64,000 bases of DNA from Mesorhizobium neociceri (GCF_013520985.1 NZ_JACDTY010000022.1:29302-93301); one strand, 5' to 3'; numbered from the stretch's first letter, positions 15,142 to 23,730 are shown. A program made the numbers and translations. The notes: generated by a model from the letters alone, not told the origin.

Positions 15142-16131
15142 TCAATGAGACAGGGCGGACATCGCCTGCTCGCCGGTCCGCCTGGAGAATTCGCGCCGGT
15201 ATTGGGCCGGCGAGGTTCTGAGTCGTGCGGCGAAATGCTGGCGCAGCGAGGTGGCGCTGCCGAAGCCGGCTTCGAAGGCCACCATGTCCATCGATTTCTC
15301 GGTCGCCTCCAGCAGACGTTGCGCGAACTCGATGCGCTGGCCGGCCAGCCATTCGCCAAAGCTGGTGCCGATCGATTTTTGGAAACGGCGGGTGAAGGTG
15401 CGCCGGGTCAGGCCGGCGGCCTCGGCCACGCGGTCGAGGCTGTGCGTTTCACCTAATGTTGCCCGCACCGTGTCGAGCGCCTGGGTGAAGCGGTCGGTTG
15501 CCGGGGTTTTCGCCAGCGGGCGCTCGATGAATTGCGCTTGGCCGCCTTGGCGGTGCGGCGAGAGCACAATGTGCCTGGCCAGCCGCAACGCTACTTCGGC
15601 GCCATAGCGGGCGCGCACGATGTGCAGGCAGCAGTCGAGCCCAGCGGCGACACCGGCCGAGGTGACGATGTCGCCATCATCGACATAGAGCACGTCGGCG
15701 TCGACTTCGATGTCGGGATGCAGCGCCTGTAACCGGTCGGTGGAGGACCAATGCGTGGCCGCCCGCCGGCCGGCAAGCAGCCCGGCGGCGGCAATGGCAA
15801 ATGTGCCGAGGCAGAGGCCGACGATCAGCGCGCCGCGCCGGTGCGCGCGCGAAAGCGCTTCGAGGAGCGAGGTGGGAAGCGGGGCGTCGAGATCTTTCCA
15901 GCTGGGAATGATGATGATGTCGGCAGCGTCGAACGCCGAGAGCCCATGCGGAACAGCGATCGTCAGCCCGGCATCGGTGTGGATGGGTCCATCGTCGAGC
16001 GCGCAGACGCGAAAGTCGAAACGCGGCAGACCGAGCTTGGTGCGGTCGGTGCCGAACACCACGCATGGGACCGAGAGGTGGAACGGGCTGATGCCGTCAA
16101 AAGCGAGGACGGCGATGATGGGGTCGGTCAT
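15142..16131 (-). CDS. GlxA-type transcriptional regulator (DJ-1/PfpI domain plus AraC HTH)
   Basis: A 329-residue two-domain regulator. Residues 1 to about 180 form a DJ-1/PfpI-like amidotransferase fold (IIAVLAFDGISPFHLSVPCVVFG; GLCLGTFAIAAAGLL with the nucleophile-elbow cysteine), the sensor. Residues 215-325 are an AraC/XylS double helix-turn-helix (LDRVAEAAGLTRRTFTRRFQKSIG, then AFEAGFGSATSLRQHFAARLRTSPAQYRREF). It is divergent from the isochorismatase-family gene, with about 125 bp between, so the likely target is that gene and itself. Relatives respond to nitrogenous small molecules; the ligand here is unknown. Confidence 0.92.
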   Translation of the reverse strand: MTDPIIAVLAFDGISPFHLSVPCVVFGTDRTKLGLPRFDFRVCALDDGPIHTDAGLTIAVPHGLSAFDAADIIIIPSWKDLDAPLPTSLLEALSRAHRRGALIVGLCLGTFAIAAAGLLAGRRAATHWSSTDRLQALHPDIEVDADVLYVDDGDIVTSAGVAAGLDCCLHIVRARYGAEVALRLARHIVLSPHRQGGQAQFIERPLAKTPATDRFTQALDTVRATLGETHSLDRVAEAAGLTRRTFTRRFQKSIGTSFGEWLAGQRIEFAQRLLEATEKSMDMVAFEAGFGSATSLRQHFAARLRTSPAQYRREFSRRTGEQAMSALSH

Positions 16132-16255
16132 GGTCGGTTCCAGCAAGAGAGCGGATTGTCCCAATTCTTTCGAACGATGTCAATCGGGCCACTTTTGGCA
16201 ACCGGGCGATCCGCCTATTTTCAGCCCGTCCCATTCAAGCCCGAAAGGAAACTCC

Positions 16256-16894
16256 ATGTCCGCCAACACCACGCCGCGCCGCGCACTTATCGTCATCGAT
16301 GTCCAGAATGATTATGACGGCGGCAACCTCGCCATCCAGCATCCGCCGTTCCGCGACAGCGTGGTCAATGTGGCGCGCGCCATGGATGCCGCCGCTGCCG
16401 AAGGCGTGAAGGTGGTTGTCGTCAAGCAGATGGCGCCGGAGACGTCGCCGATCTTCGCCAAGGGCAGCCATGGCGGAGAACTGCATCCCGAGATCGCCAG
16501 GCGAGAGCGCGACCACTATGTCGAAAAGTCGCTACCTAGCGCCTTCGCCGGCACCGATCTTGAGGAATGGCTGCGCGCCAACGCCATCGATACGATCACG
16601 GTGATCGGCTACATGACGCATAATTGCGATCTGTCGACCATCATCCACGCCGCGCATGTCGGCTTTGCGGTCGAATTCCTGTCCGACGCCACCGGCTCGC
16701 TGCCTTACGCCAACAGCGCCGGTTACGCCTCGGCCGAGGAGATCCACCGGGTGGTGACGGTCATCCTGCAGTCGCGCTTTGCAGCCGTGCTCGACACCGC
16801 CGAATGGATCGATGGCCTGAAGACGGGCGCCCTGCCCAAGCGCGACACGATCTATGCCTCCAACCAGCAGGCGCTGGCGCGCAACGCGGCGTAA
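16256..16894 (+). CDS. Isochorismatase-family cysteine hydrolase
   Basis: A 212-residue cysteine hydrolase with the full catalytic triad Asp15 (VIDVQNDY), Lys91 (EKSLPSAFAGT) and Cys124 (YMTHNCDLS). The cis-peptide region before the cysteine (VIGYMTHNC) is typical. Family members hydrolyse amides such as nicotinamide, N-carbamoylsarcosine, ureidoacrylate or biuret, or act as isochorismatases. The divergent GlxA-type regulator and the absence of siderophore genes favour an amidase role. A GAAAGGA ribosome site precedes the ATG at 16256; the frame extends upstream antisense to the regulator and that part is not coding. It is followed by a strong terminator. Confidence 0.9.
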   Translation: MSANTTPRRALIVIDVQNDYDGGNLAIQHPPFRDSVVNVARAMDAAAAEGVKVVVVKQMAPETSPIFAKGSHGGELHPEIARRERDHYVEKSLPSAFAGTDLEEWLRANAIDTITVIGYMTHNCDLSTIIHAAHVGFAVEFLSDATGSLPYANSAGYASAEEIHRVVTVILQSRFAAVLDTAEWIDGLKTGALPKRDTIYASNQQALARNAA

Positions 16895-16906
16895 CGCCCT
16901 GGAAAC

Positions 16907-16941
16907 AAAAAAAGGCGCCGCATCGCTGCGGCGCCTTTTTT
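16907..16941. terminator. Bidirectional intrinsic terminator between convergent genes
   Basis: GGCGCCGCA (16914-16922) and TGCGGCGCC (16927-16935) form a perfect 9-bp GC stem with a 4-base loop, preceded by seven A and followed by six T. It can terminate both the hydrolase transcript and the converging fhs transcript. Confidence 0.95.
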
Positions 16942-16959
16942 CGTTGAGACTGTAAGGTC

Positions 16960-18639
16960 CTAGAACAGGCCTTCGATCTGACCTGCTTCGTTGAGGAAGA
17001 TCTTTTCCGAGGACGGCGCCTTGGGCAGGCCCGGCATGGTCATGACCTCGCCGCAGATCACGACGACGAAGCCGGCGCCCGCCGACAGCCGGACCTCGCG
17101 CACCGGCACGGTGTGGCCGGTCGGCGCGCCGCGCAGGTTCGGGTCGGTCGAGAAGGAATACTGGGTCTTGGCCATGCAGACCGGCAGCTTGCCGTAGCCG
17201 GCCTGTTCCCAGGCGTGCAACTGGTCGCGCACCGACTTGTCGGCGATCGCCTCGGAGCCGCGATAGATGCGCTGGACGATGGTGTTGATCTTCTCGAACA
17301 GCGGCATGGCGTCGGGATAGAGCGGCGCAAACTGTGACGCCCCGGATTCGGCCAGCGCCACCACCTTGTTGGCGAGGTCCTCGATGCCGGCCGATCCCTT
17401 GGCCCAATGCTTGCACAGGATCGCTTCTTCGCCCATCGAGGCGACGTAGTCCTTCATCGTCTGGATTTCAGCGTCGGTGTCGGAATAGAAGTGGTTGATG
17501 GCAACCACCGCCGGCACGCCGAACTGGCGGATGTTCTCGATGTGACGGCCAAGATTGGCGCAGCCCTTCTTCACCGCCTCGATGTTTTCCTTGCCGAGGT
17601 CTTCCTTCTTGACGCCGCCATTCATCTTCATGGCGCGCACGGTGGCGACGATGACCGCGGCCGCTGGCTTCAGGCCCGCCTTGCGGCACTTGATGTCGAA
17701 GAATTTTTCGGCGCCGAGATCAGCGCCGAAACCGGCTTCGGTGACGACATAGTCGGCGAGCTTCAGCGCCGTCGTGGTGGCGACGACCGAGTTGCAGCCA
17801 TGGGCGATGTTGGCGAACGGGCCGCCATGGACGAAGGCCGGGTTGTTTTCCAGCGTTTGCACCAAATTGGGCTGCATGGCGTCCTTCAGCAGCACGGCCA
17901 TGGCGCCGTCGGCCTTGAGGTCGCGGGCATAGACGGCCGACTTGTCGCGGCGATAAGCGACGATGATGTCGCCGAGGCGCTTTTCCAGGTCCTTCAGGTC
18001 GGTGGAAAGGCACAGGATCGCCATGACTTCCGAGGCGACGGTGATGTCGAAGCCGCCTTCGCGCGGGAAACCGTTGGCGACGCCGCCGAGCGAGCAGATC
18101 ATCTCGCGCAGCGCCCGGTCGTTCATGTCCATGACACGGCGCCAGACGACGCGGCGGGTGTCGATGCCGAGCTCGTTGCCCCAGTAGATGTGGTTGTCGA
18201 TCAGCGCCGAAAGCAGATTATGCGCCGTGGTGATGGCGTGGAAGTCGCCGGTGAAGTGGAGGTTCATGTCCTCCATCGGCACGACCTGCGCATAGCCGCC
18301 GCCGGCGGCACCGCCCTTGACGCCGAAATTCGGGCCGAGCGAAGCTTCGCGGATGCAGACGATCGCCTTCTTGCCGATGCGGTTGAGACCGTCGCCGAGG
18401 CCAACCGTCGTCGTCGTCTTGCCTTCGCCTGCCGGCGTCGGGTTGATTGCGGTGACGAGGATCAGCTTGCCGTCCTTGTTGCCCTTCACCGACTTGATGA
18501 ACTCGGCAGATATTTTCGCCTTGTCGTGGCCATAAGGCAGAAGGTGCTCGGTCGGGATGCCGATCTTGGCGCCGATCTCCTGAATCTGCTTTTTCTTGGC
18601 GCCGCGCGCGATCTCGATGTCGGACTTCACTTCGGCCAT
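16960..18639 (-). CDS. fhs: Formate-tetrahydrofolate ligase
   Basis: A 559-residue ATP-dependent enzyme making 10-formyl-tetrahydrofolate from formate and THF in one-carbon metabolism. The N-terminal P-loop NPTPAGEGKTTTT (67-78), ASLGPNFGVKGGAAGGGYAQVVPMEDMNLHFTGDFHAIT (about 104-141), FVHGGPFANIAHGCNS and the C-terminal AGFVVVICGEVMTMPGLPK are the family signatures; the length is standard. The ATG has AAGGAAAG upstream. In rhizobia it supports formate-linked C1 supply for purine and methionine synthesis. It is transcribed alone, from the promoter at 18735-18763. Confidence 0.98.
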   Translation of the reverse strand: MAEVKSDIEIARGAKKKQIQEIGAKIGIPTEHLLPYGHDKAKISAEFIKSVKGNKDGKLILVTAINPTPAGEGKTTTTVGLGDGLNRIGKKAIVCIREASLGPNFGVKGGAAGGGYAQVVPMEDMNLHFTGDFHAITTAHNLLSALIDNHIYWGNELGIDTRRVVWRRVMDMNDRALREMICSLGGVANGFPREGGFDITVASEVMAILCLSTDLKDLEKRLGDIIVAYRRDKSAVYARDLKADGAMAVLLKDAMQPNLVQTLENNPAFVHGGPFANIAHGCNSVVATTTALKLADYVVTEAGFGADLGAEKFFDIKCRKAGLKPAAAVIVATVRAMKMNGGVKKEDLGKENIEAVKKGCANLGRHIENIRQFGVPAVVAINHFYSDTDAEIQTMKDYVASMGEEAILCKHWAKGSAGIEDLANKVVALAESGASQFAPLYPDAMPLFEKINTIVQRIYRGSEAIADKSVRDQLHAWEQAGYGKLPVCMAKTQYSFSTDPNLRGAPTGHTVPVREVRLSAGAGFVVVICGEVMTMPGLPKAPSSEKIFLNEAGQIEGLF

Positions 18640-18734
18640 GACGGCTTTCCTTCGGATTGGACGGTGGACGGGACGGGGTTGATGACTGTGGTCGTCGCAG
18701 GCAATTCGAAACGGCCGTTAGGCGCGCGGGCATG

Positions 18735-18763
18735 TTCTAACCCTGTCGCTGCCGCGGCGTCAA
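18735..18763 (-). promoter_or_regulatory. Predicted sigma-70-type promoter of fhs
   Basis: Reverse strand TTGACG (18763-18758), a 17-base spacer and TTAGAA (18740-18735), about 95 bases before the fhs ATG. The rest of the 404-bp gap 18640-19043 shows no gene; its distal part holds the two-hairpin repeat at 18950-19029. Confidence 0.6.
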
Positions 18764-18949
18764 CTTGCATGCAACTATGTTTCCTATGAAGAAAGTGTCT
18801 CCGCGGCCGGGCCGACCTGCCGTCGGTTCTTCCTGGCTCCGTTGCCGCGCCGTATAGAAGCCAGAGGATGCGACATTGCGCCGTCTCAAAACAGCCGCGC
18901 AATGCACGGAATGCGACAGAGGCGACGGCGCAAATTCGCCATCGCTATG

Positions 18950-19029
18950 CCTAAAGCGCAATGCGCTTTAGGCAATTATTCTTGTGCATGTCGTTATCCC
19001 AAAACCGGGACCACTTTGGGCGACATGCA
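18950..19029 (-). repeat. Two-hairpin intergenic repeat, copy 1
   Basis: Read on the reverse strand, hairpin A has outer arms TGCATGTCG/CGACATGCA and inner arms CCCAAA/TTTGGG with a 4-base ATAA bulge on the 3' side. An A/T-rich linker (CAAGAATAATTG) leads to hairpin B, CCTAAAGCGCA/TGCGCTTTAGG with a 1-base centre. The same layout recurs at 20187-20274. Related copies occur at 48861-48907 and 51884-52011. Confidence 0.75.
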
Positions 19030-19043
19030 TCGAGCGACTGACG

Positions 19044-20168
19044 TTACTGCGTCAGGACGTTGCTGATCTCGACCATGTTGGAGCGCACCCGAAGCACATA
19101 GAAACCCATCGTCGTCAGGTGGGTCGGCATGATCCAGCCGTCCTCGCGGCCATTGGCGATGATGAAGGGCTGGATGCGCAGCGCCGAGACGAATTGCGCA
19201 TCCATCGTGTCCCATAGATTGCCGAGATGCTTTTCCTTGATGACGTCCTCGAAATCGGCCTGGGCGCCCTTCATCAGGCCGTAATAGGCGTAGAGCTGGC
19301 CATAGGCGAACCAGAAACGGTCATCGGCGCGGAAGTCGAACCAGCCATCGTTGTGGTTCTCGGCCCGCTCCTTGAGGATGGCCGAGGTCGAGCCGATGTC
19401 GGAGGAGATGCGGTCGATATACTGCTTCAGATTGTCGGCGCGGGCGTCGAACGTCGCCTGGCAGGTGGCAAGGCGGGCGTTGAAGGAGCGCAGCTTGTTG
19501 ACGGCATCGCGATAATAGCTCGGCGTCGGCGTCTTGGGCCCGAACGGGTTCAGGCCGAAATACCAAGTGTATTCGTCGAACTGCAGATTGCCGCGCGCGT
19601 CCTGCAGGTCGGCGTCGATCTGCGAGGTCGTGCGCACACGGCCGAGATTGTCGGCAAGCTCGGTCGCGGTGCGGCGCACCGCCTGGTTGATACCGCGCTG
19701 GAACGAGGCCTTGTTGTCCATGAACGGCGTATGATCCCAGTCGACGCCGAACAGGCCGAGCTTGTAGAGGATCATCGACGAGATCCAGGCATTCTGGTTG
19801 ACGTTGAAGTCGGTCAGGTCGGCCGCTACCTGGGCGATGCCCGAATTGCCGCAGGTTTTGGCGGTCTCGGTGCCGGCGCCTGCCGCGACCTGTTCGCCGG
19901 CCGAAATGTTGCGGTTCTCGAAGGTGTATTTGTCGACGTAGTTGGGGTCGAACTTGTTCCACCACTGGGTGGCGTAGAAGAAGTTGGCGTAGAGGCCGAT
20001 CAGCACCAGCAGAGCCAGGCCGACCACCGCCTTCAGGATCCAGCCGCGCTGCGTGTACCAGCGCCCGGCCCACATGAACGGCCACAGGATCACGCCGATG
20101 ACCAGGCCGATGCCGCGGCCTATCCACTGGAAGATGCGGGTGAAGAAATTCACGATCGGATCAAGCAT
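19044..20168 (-). CDS. DUF2333-family membrane-anchored protein
   Basis: A 374-residue protein with an amphipathic N-terminus (IVNFFTRIFQWIGRGIGLVIGVILWPFMWAGRW) and a clear transmembrane helix near 47-67 (AVVGLALLVLIGLYANFFYA); the remaining 300 residues are soluble and probably periplasmic. The segments NQNAWISSMILYKLGLFGVDWDHTPFMDNKASFQRG and ADDRFWFAYGQLYAYYGLMKGAQADFEDVI are the conserved core of DUF2333, a family of unknown function. It is the last gene of a five-gene reverse-strand cluster with an AAA+ ATPase and is the only clearly membrane-bound member, so it may anchor the complex. A 103-bp gap containing two hairpins separates it from the previous gene. Confidence 0.85.
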   Translation of the reverse strand: MLDPIVNFFTRIFQWIGRGIGLVIGVILWPFMWAGRWYTQRGWILKAVVGLALLVLIGLYANFFYATQWWNKFDPNYVDKYTFENRNISAGEQVAAGAGTETAKTCGNSGIAQVAADLTDFNVNQNAWISSMILYKLGLFGVDWDHTPFMDNKASFQRGINQAVRRTATELADNLGRVRTTSQIDADLQDARGNLQFDEYTWYFGLNPFGPKTPTPSYYRDAVNKLRSFNARLATCQATFDARADNLKQYIDRISSDIGSTSAILKERAENHNDGWFDFRADDRFWFAYGQLYAYYGLMKGAQADFEDVIKEKHLGNLWDTMDAQFVSALRIQPFIIANGREDGWIMPTHLTTMGFYVLRVRSNMVEISNVLTQ

Positions 20169-20186
20169 GGCTCACGTCACCCCTCA

Positions 20187-20274
20187 GCATGATGCCAAAA
20201 AGTTGCAGACTTTTTGGACAACATCATGCGCCAAAACAATAAGTTAGAACGAAATGACGGCTCATTTCGTTCTA
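20187..20274 (+). repeat. Two-hairpin intergenic repeat, copy 2, inside the AAA+ operon
   Basis: Hairpin A: outer arms GCATGATG/CATCATGC, inner 9-bp arms CCAAAAAGT/ACTTTTTGG, bulge ACAA. After the linker CCAAAACAATAAGT comes hairpin B with 13-bp arms (20245-20257 and 20262-20274) and loop CGGC. Hairpin B includes the stop codon of the preceding gene on the reverse strand, so the message for that gene ends in this structure; it may slow decay or end part of the transcripts before the DUF2333 gene. Confidence 0.75.
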
Positions 20275-21576
20275 GTCAGTCAGGCCGTAAAGGCGCGTGC
20301 GAAACGCCACCTTGTCCTTCAAATATGTGGTTTTCAGAACGTCCACAACATGCGATCGCCAGGCGTCGCTGAAGCCGTCATAGTCCTTGTAGAAGCCGGG
20401 CTTGTTGAAGACGTAGCGCGAGACGAAGTCCTGCGGCACGAAATCCGAGATCAGCTGGTTGGTCAGCCAGGCGTCGGGATGGTCGGGCTTGCCGCGCACG
20501 ACGAGGAAGCGCTGGCGCGGCGGGACATCCTCGATTTTGAGATGGCCGAGCTGGGCGATCTCGCGCTTGGCGGCGTTGAGGAAAGGAAAATTGCCGTCGC
20601 TGGTGATCAGGTCGGCATGGCCGTGGATCCAGGTCTGCAGCCAAACCTTGTCGACGTCGGTCAGATTGCGGTTCGGCTCGGTGTCGCGGATGAGGGAGCG
20701 CACGACCATCTCGGCGCGATGCTCGAGATAACCCGAGCTTTCGACCCATGACGCCCGCGGCAGTTCGATACGGCCGGTGCTGGCGAGGAACTTGAACACC
20801 TTGTCGGCATCGTTGATCGAGAGATAGCTGACCTGCCAGGGACGCGAACGGCGAAAGCCTGGTGCGGCCGGATCGCTGATGACCGTCGTCATGTCGGGGT
20901 CGACGAAGACGTAGAGCCCGCCGAAATGGCTGGTCCAATAGGCGTTGTGGCGGAAGATCACCTGGTCGGGCACCAGCGCGTTCTCGCGGATGTCGCCGCA
21001 CACCTTCGCCAGCTCCACCATGCGGGTCAGCATGGCGTTGTCGCGCCAGGCGTGCGGCTCCTGCTTCAGCCGGTCGACCAGCTTGCCGAGCTCGGCGGCC
21101 TTGCCCAGCACGTCCTCGGCCGACAGCACCTTGAACTCGACCTGGCTGATAGACAGCAGGTCCTCGATGTCGTTGACCAGCGGAACGGAATCCTCGATCT
21201 CGCCGTAGATGACGTCCTTGATGGTCAGCGCATCGATAGCGCGCTGGTTCTTGGACATGAACTCGAACATCAGCTGCGAGGTGTTGGAAAAGGCGGTGTG
21301 CACCACCGGCAGCTCGATCTGCGACGGCGTCAGGATGATGAAGCGGCGGTTGACCTCATTGGGATCGAGATAGTCGTAATCGCCGCATTCCTCGGCCACT
21401 TCAGGCGAGAAGCCGGTGCGGTCGATCTGGAAGCTCTTCAGCTTGGTCGGCTTGAGGCCGAAGGCAACAAGCGCCTTGTTGTAGCGCTGGATGAGATGCG
21501 ACTCGTCGACAGTGAGCAGCCGGCCGTAGATGAGCTCGTTGTCGCGCAGAAGGTCGGGTTTTTTATGGGCGCTCAT
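20272..21576 (-). CDS. Conserved protein of unknown function (possibly DUF6638), fourth gene of AAA+ cluster
   Basis: A 434-residue soluble protein with no signal peptide or membrane segment. Recognisable only by context and overall character: an N-terminal LLRDNELIYGRLLTVDESHLIQRYNKAL, a FNTSQLMFEFMSKNQRAIDAL-like central region (AFSNTSQLMFEFMSKNQ), and a C-terminal YVFNKPGFYKDYDGF. I believe rhizobial annotations place it in DUF6638, but I cannot verify this. The ATG at 21576 is preferred because the upstream frame runs into a palindromic repeat. The ribosome site (GGAGAAGG) lies within that repeat's terminal arm. No catalytic motif can be pointed to. Confidence 0.75.
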   Translation of the reverse strand: MSAHKKPDLLRDNELIYGRLLTVDESHLIQRYNKALVAFGLKPTKLKSFQIDRTGFSPEVAEECGDYDYLDPNEVNRRFIILTPSQIELPVVHTAFSNTSQLMFEFMSKNQRAIDALTIKDVIYGEIEDSVPLVNDIEDLLSISQVEFKVLSAEDVLGKAAELGKLVDRLKQEPHAWRDNAMLTRMVELAKVCGDIRENALVPDQVIFRHNAYWTSHFGGLYVFVDPDMTTVISDPAAPGFRRSRPWQVSYLSINDADKVFKFLASTGRIELPRASWVESSGYLEHRAEMVVRSLIRDTEPNRNLTDVDKVWLQTWIHGHADLITSDGNFPFLNAAKREIAQLGHLKIEDVPPRQRFLVVRGKPDHPDAWLTNQLISDFVPQDFVSRYVFNKPGFYKDYDGFSDAWRSHVVDVLKTTYLKDKVAFRTRLYGLTD

Positions 21577-21580
21577 CCTG

Positions 21581-21781
21581 CCTTCTCCCCGTTCACGGGG
21601 AGAAGGTGCCCGAAGGGCGGATGAGGGGCGCGAGCCTTCCTTCTCCCCTTGTGGGAGAAGGTGGATCGGCGCGCAGCGCCGAGACGGTTGAGGGGTGTTG
21701 GAAGGATCGCCGTCCTTGCCAAGCTGGAACACCCCTCATCCGTCGCCTTCGGCGACACCTTCTCCCACAAGGGGAGAAGGG
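21581..21781. repeat. Palindromic mosaic repeat (CCTTCTCCCC family), copy 1
   Basis: About 200 bp built from CCTTCTCCCC/GGGGAGAAGG arms. It contains a short hairpin at the left (CTTCTCCCCGTTCACGGGGAGAAG), then the main element, which starts CCTTCTCCCCTTGTGGGAG and ends with its inverse at 21781. Internal arms are TTGAGGGGTGTT and AACACCCCTCAT. A second copy in opposite orientation lies at 41825-41973. It separates the AAA+ gene from the next gene and supplies the latter's ribosome site. Confidence 0.88.
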
Positions 21782-21795
21782 GGCGTCGGCGTGCT

Positions 21796-23706
21796 TCACG
21801 CATTCCAAAGCCCCTTCTTCTTCATCTCCTCCATCTCACGACCCGCGCGTTCACGCAGCCGGGCGTCGCGCAGCAGTTTCTCCACCGCGGCGTCGTCGGA
21901 TTTGTCGGAATAGCGGAATTCGCTGTCGGCGTAGCGGTTGATCTCCTGCATGACCATGTCCATCGAGAACGGTCCGCGCAGTTCCTCGATCATGGCTTTC
22001 TTCTCGTCGTAGCCCTTGTGCATGAAGGCTTCCGGTTTCTCGAACCAGTCGTCGGGAAGCTCGATGTCCATGGCGCGCATCTTGATGGCGTCGGTGACGT
22101 TCTTGATGGCGCGGCCGGTGAAGCGCGGTTCGGCGTCCTTGATCAGGTGCAGATAGGTGCCGATGTCGGCCATCGATTTCGGCGCGCCATTCTCCTTCAT
22201 GTAGCGCTCATAGACCTTCATCAGCCCGTCTTCCTGCGGCTTCTCATGCTCCTCATAGGCCTCGGTCACGGCGCGCTCGATTTCCTGCGCGGCGTAAAGC
22301 TTGTGGTCGCCGAGCGGGATCTTGTGGTTCTTGCCGGCGAGCAGCACGAAGATGTCGATATAGTCGTCGCGGCTCTGCGGACCATCGACCAGCCAGCGGG
22401 CGCCGGCGCGCTGGCGCAGCGCGTCGTCGACATTTTCTGGATAGTTGGAGAACATGCCGAACGAGCAGTTGCCGCGCACCACCGTGCCGGCGCCGGCAAA
22501 GGCATCCATCAAGACACCGGTGATTTCCTGCTGGCCGGCCGAAGCGCGGTCGTCGGAGCGGCGTGCAGCCACCTGATCGATATCGTCGACGGTGCCGAAG
22601 CCGATGACGCGCGGGTTCAAGACATTGTTGATGAACTGACGGCAGTTCTGACCCGATTTGCCCTGGTAGGACGAAATCTGGTCGACGCCGAAATTCTCAT
22701 AGGCGAAGGGATAGCCGGCGACCTGGCAATAGCCGTTGACGAGGCCGGCGATCATCTGGATCAGCGTCGTCTTGCCGGTGCCGGGCGCGCCATCGCCGAT
22801 GAAGGTGAAGAGGAAACCGCCGAGCTCGACGAACGGGTTCAGCTCGCGCTCGAAATCATAGGCCATCAGCATCTTGGCGAGCTTGACCGACTGGTATTTG
22901 GCGATGTGGTTGCCGACGACCTCTTCCGGCTTCTTGAAGGTCATCACCAGCGGTTTCGAGCGCTTGCCGGGCGCGACGTCGAAGCCGTCGAGTGTAAAAT
23001 CGTCTGCGTCGATGCGGATATGGGCGTTCTCGAACGGGCCGATGCCGTCGAACCGGCCTTTGCGCGCCAGCAGCCCGTCGATCGCGACGCGCGCGAAGGC
23101 ACGCGCCCGGGTTGTCAGGTCGCCATCATCCTTCGATCCTGCAATCGCCTTGTCGAGACCGGCGACGATCGACTTCACGGCATCCTGCGGCGTGTCGAAC
23201 AGGAAGTCCGGCTCGGGAATATCGTTGGGCGCCTCGCCGTCGCTGTCGATCAGCTGGAACAGATAGGAGGCAAGGCTGAAGGCTGAAACGTAAGCCGAGG
23301 CTGACAGAAGCTTCTTGAAGGTGGCGGCTTCGTCGCCTTCAAGCGGCGCGCGGGTGTTCTTGGCCTGCAGGCTTTCGAGGTCGGAGCCCTCGGCGAAGAC
23401 GTCGGAAATGGCGAGCGCAATCGCCAAGCCGCGGCGGGCGCGAAACAACAGCGTGTGCTGCGGGATGCTCATCAGCTGGTCGTCGGGATGGATGGCGGCG
23501 ACGGTCTTGGTCAGCTCGACCTCGCGCGTGCGGCGCACCGAGCCGACCGAGACGGTCGAGACGAAGCGGCGGTTGGTGCCGGCAAGTGCGGTACCGGATT
23601 CGCGCGAAGGGTCTTCGAGAACGACGACGCGGGTGATGAAGCTCTGCGCGGTGGCGCGGTGCTTTTCGATCGCCGCTTCCGGGATGGTGGTCAGGCCGGT
23701 GTCCAT
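21796..23706 (-). CDS. AAA+ family ATPase, third gene of unknown five-gene cluster
   Basis: A 636-residue protein. About 290 N-terminal residues have no recognisable domain. They are followed by a P-loop at 304-314 (GDGAPGTGKTT), Walker-B-like VIGFGTVDDID at 367-377 and a downstream arginine-rich DALRQRAGARWLVD that could hold the sensor/finger arginines. The last 150 residues are helical and charged, ending REMEEMKKKGLW. This is an AAA+ unfoldase or remodeller type rather than an ABC or helicase ATPase. There is no protease or nuclease domain. Its partners are a coiled-coil protein, two uncharacterised proteins and a membrane-anchored DUF2333 protein. Initiation at 23706 has GGAG upstream. 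Confidence 0.88.
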   Translation of the reverse strand: MDTGLTTIPEAAIEKHRATAQSFITRVVVLEDPSRESGTALAGTNRRFVSTVSVGSVRRTREVELTKTVAAIHPDDQLMSIPQHTLLFRARRGLAIALAISDVFAEGSDLESLQAKNTRAPLEGDEAATFKKLLSASAYVSAFSLASYLFQLIDSDGEAPNDIPEPDFLFDTPQDAVKSIVAGLDKAIAGSKDDGDLTTRARAFARVAIDGLLARKGRFDGIGPFENAHIRIDADDFTLDGFDVAPGKRSKPLVMTFKKPEEVVGNHIAKYQSVKLAKMLMAYDFERELNPFVELGGFLFTFIGDGAPGTGKTTLIQMIAGLVNGYCQVAGYPFAYENFGVDQISSYQGKSGQNCRQFINNVLNPRVIGFGTVDDIDQVAARRSDDRASAGQQEITGVLMDAFAGAGTVVRGNCSFGMFSNYPENVDDALRQRAGARWLVDGPQSRDDYIDIFVLLAGKNHKIPLGDHKLYAAQEIERAVTEAYEEHEKPQEDGLMKVYERYMKENGAPKSMADIGTYLHLIKDAEPRFTGRAIKNVTDAIKMRAMDIELPDDWFEKPEAFMHKGYDEKKAMIEELRGPFSMDMVMQEINRYADSEFRYSDKSDDAAVEKLLRDARLRERAGREMEEMKKKGLWNA

Positions 23707-23730
23707 GAAGGATGCTCCGTGGTGTTACGG

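Noticed and set aside
21649..23286. A 545-codon open frame antisense to the AAA+ ATPase, and similar long antisense frames at 17407-18789, 25000-26100 and 30489-32465
   Set aside because: All are opposite well-supported genes with family motifs and lack motifs of their own.
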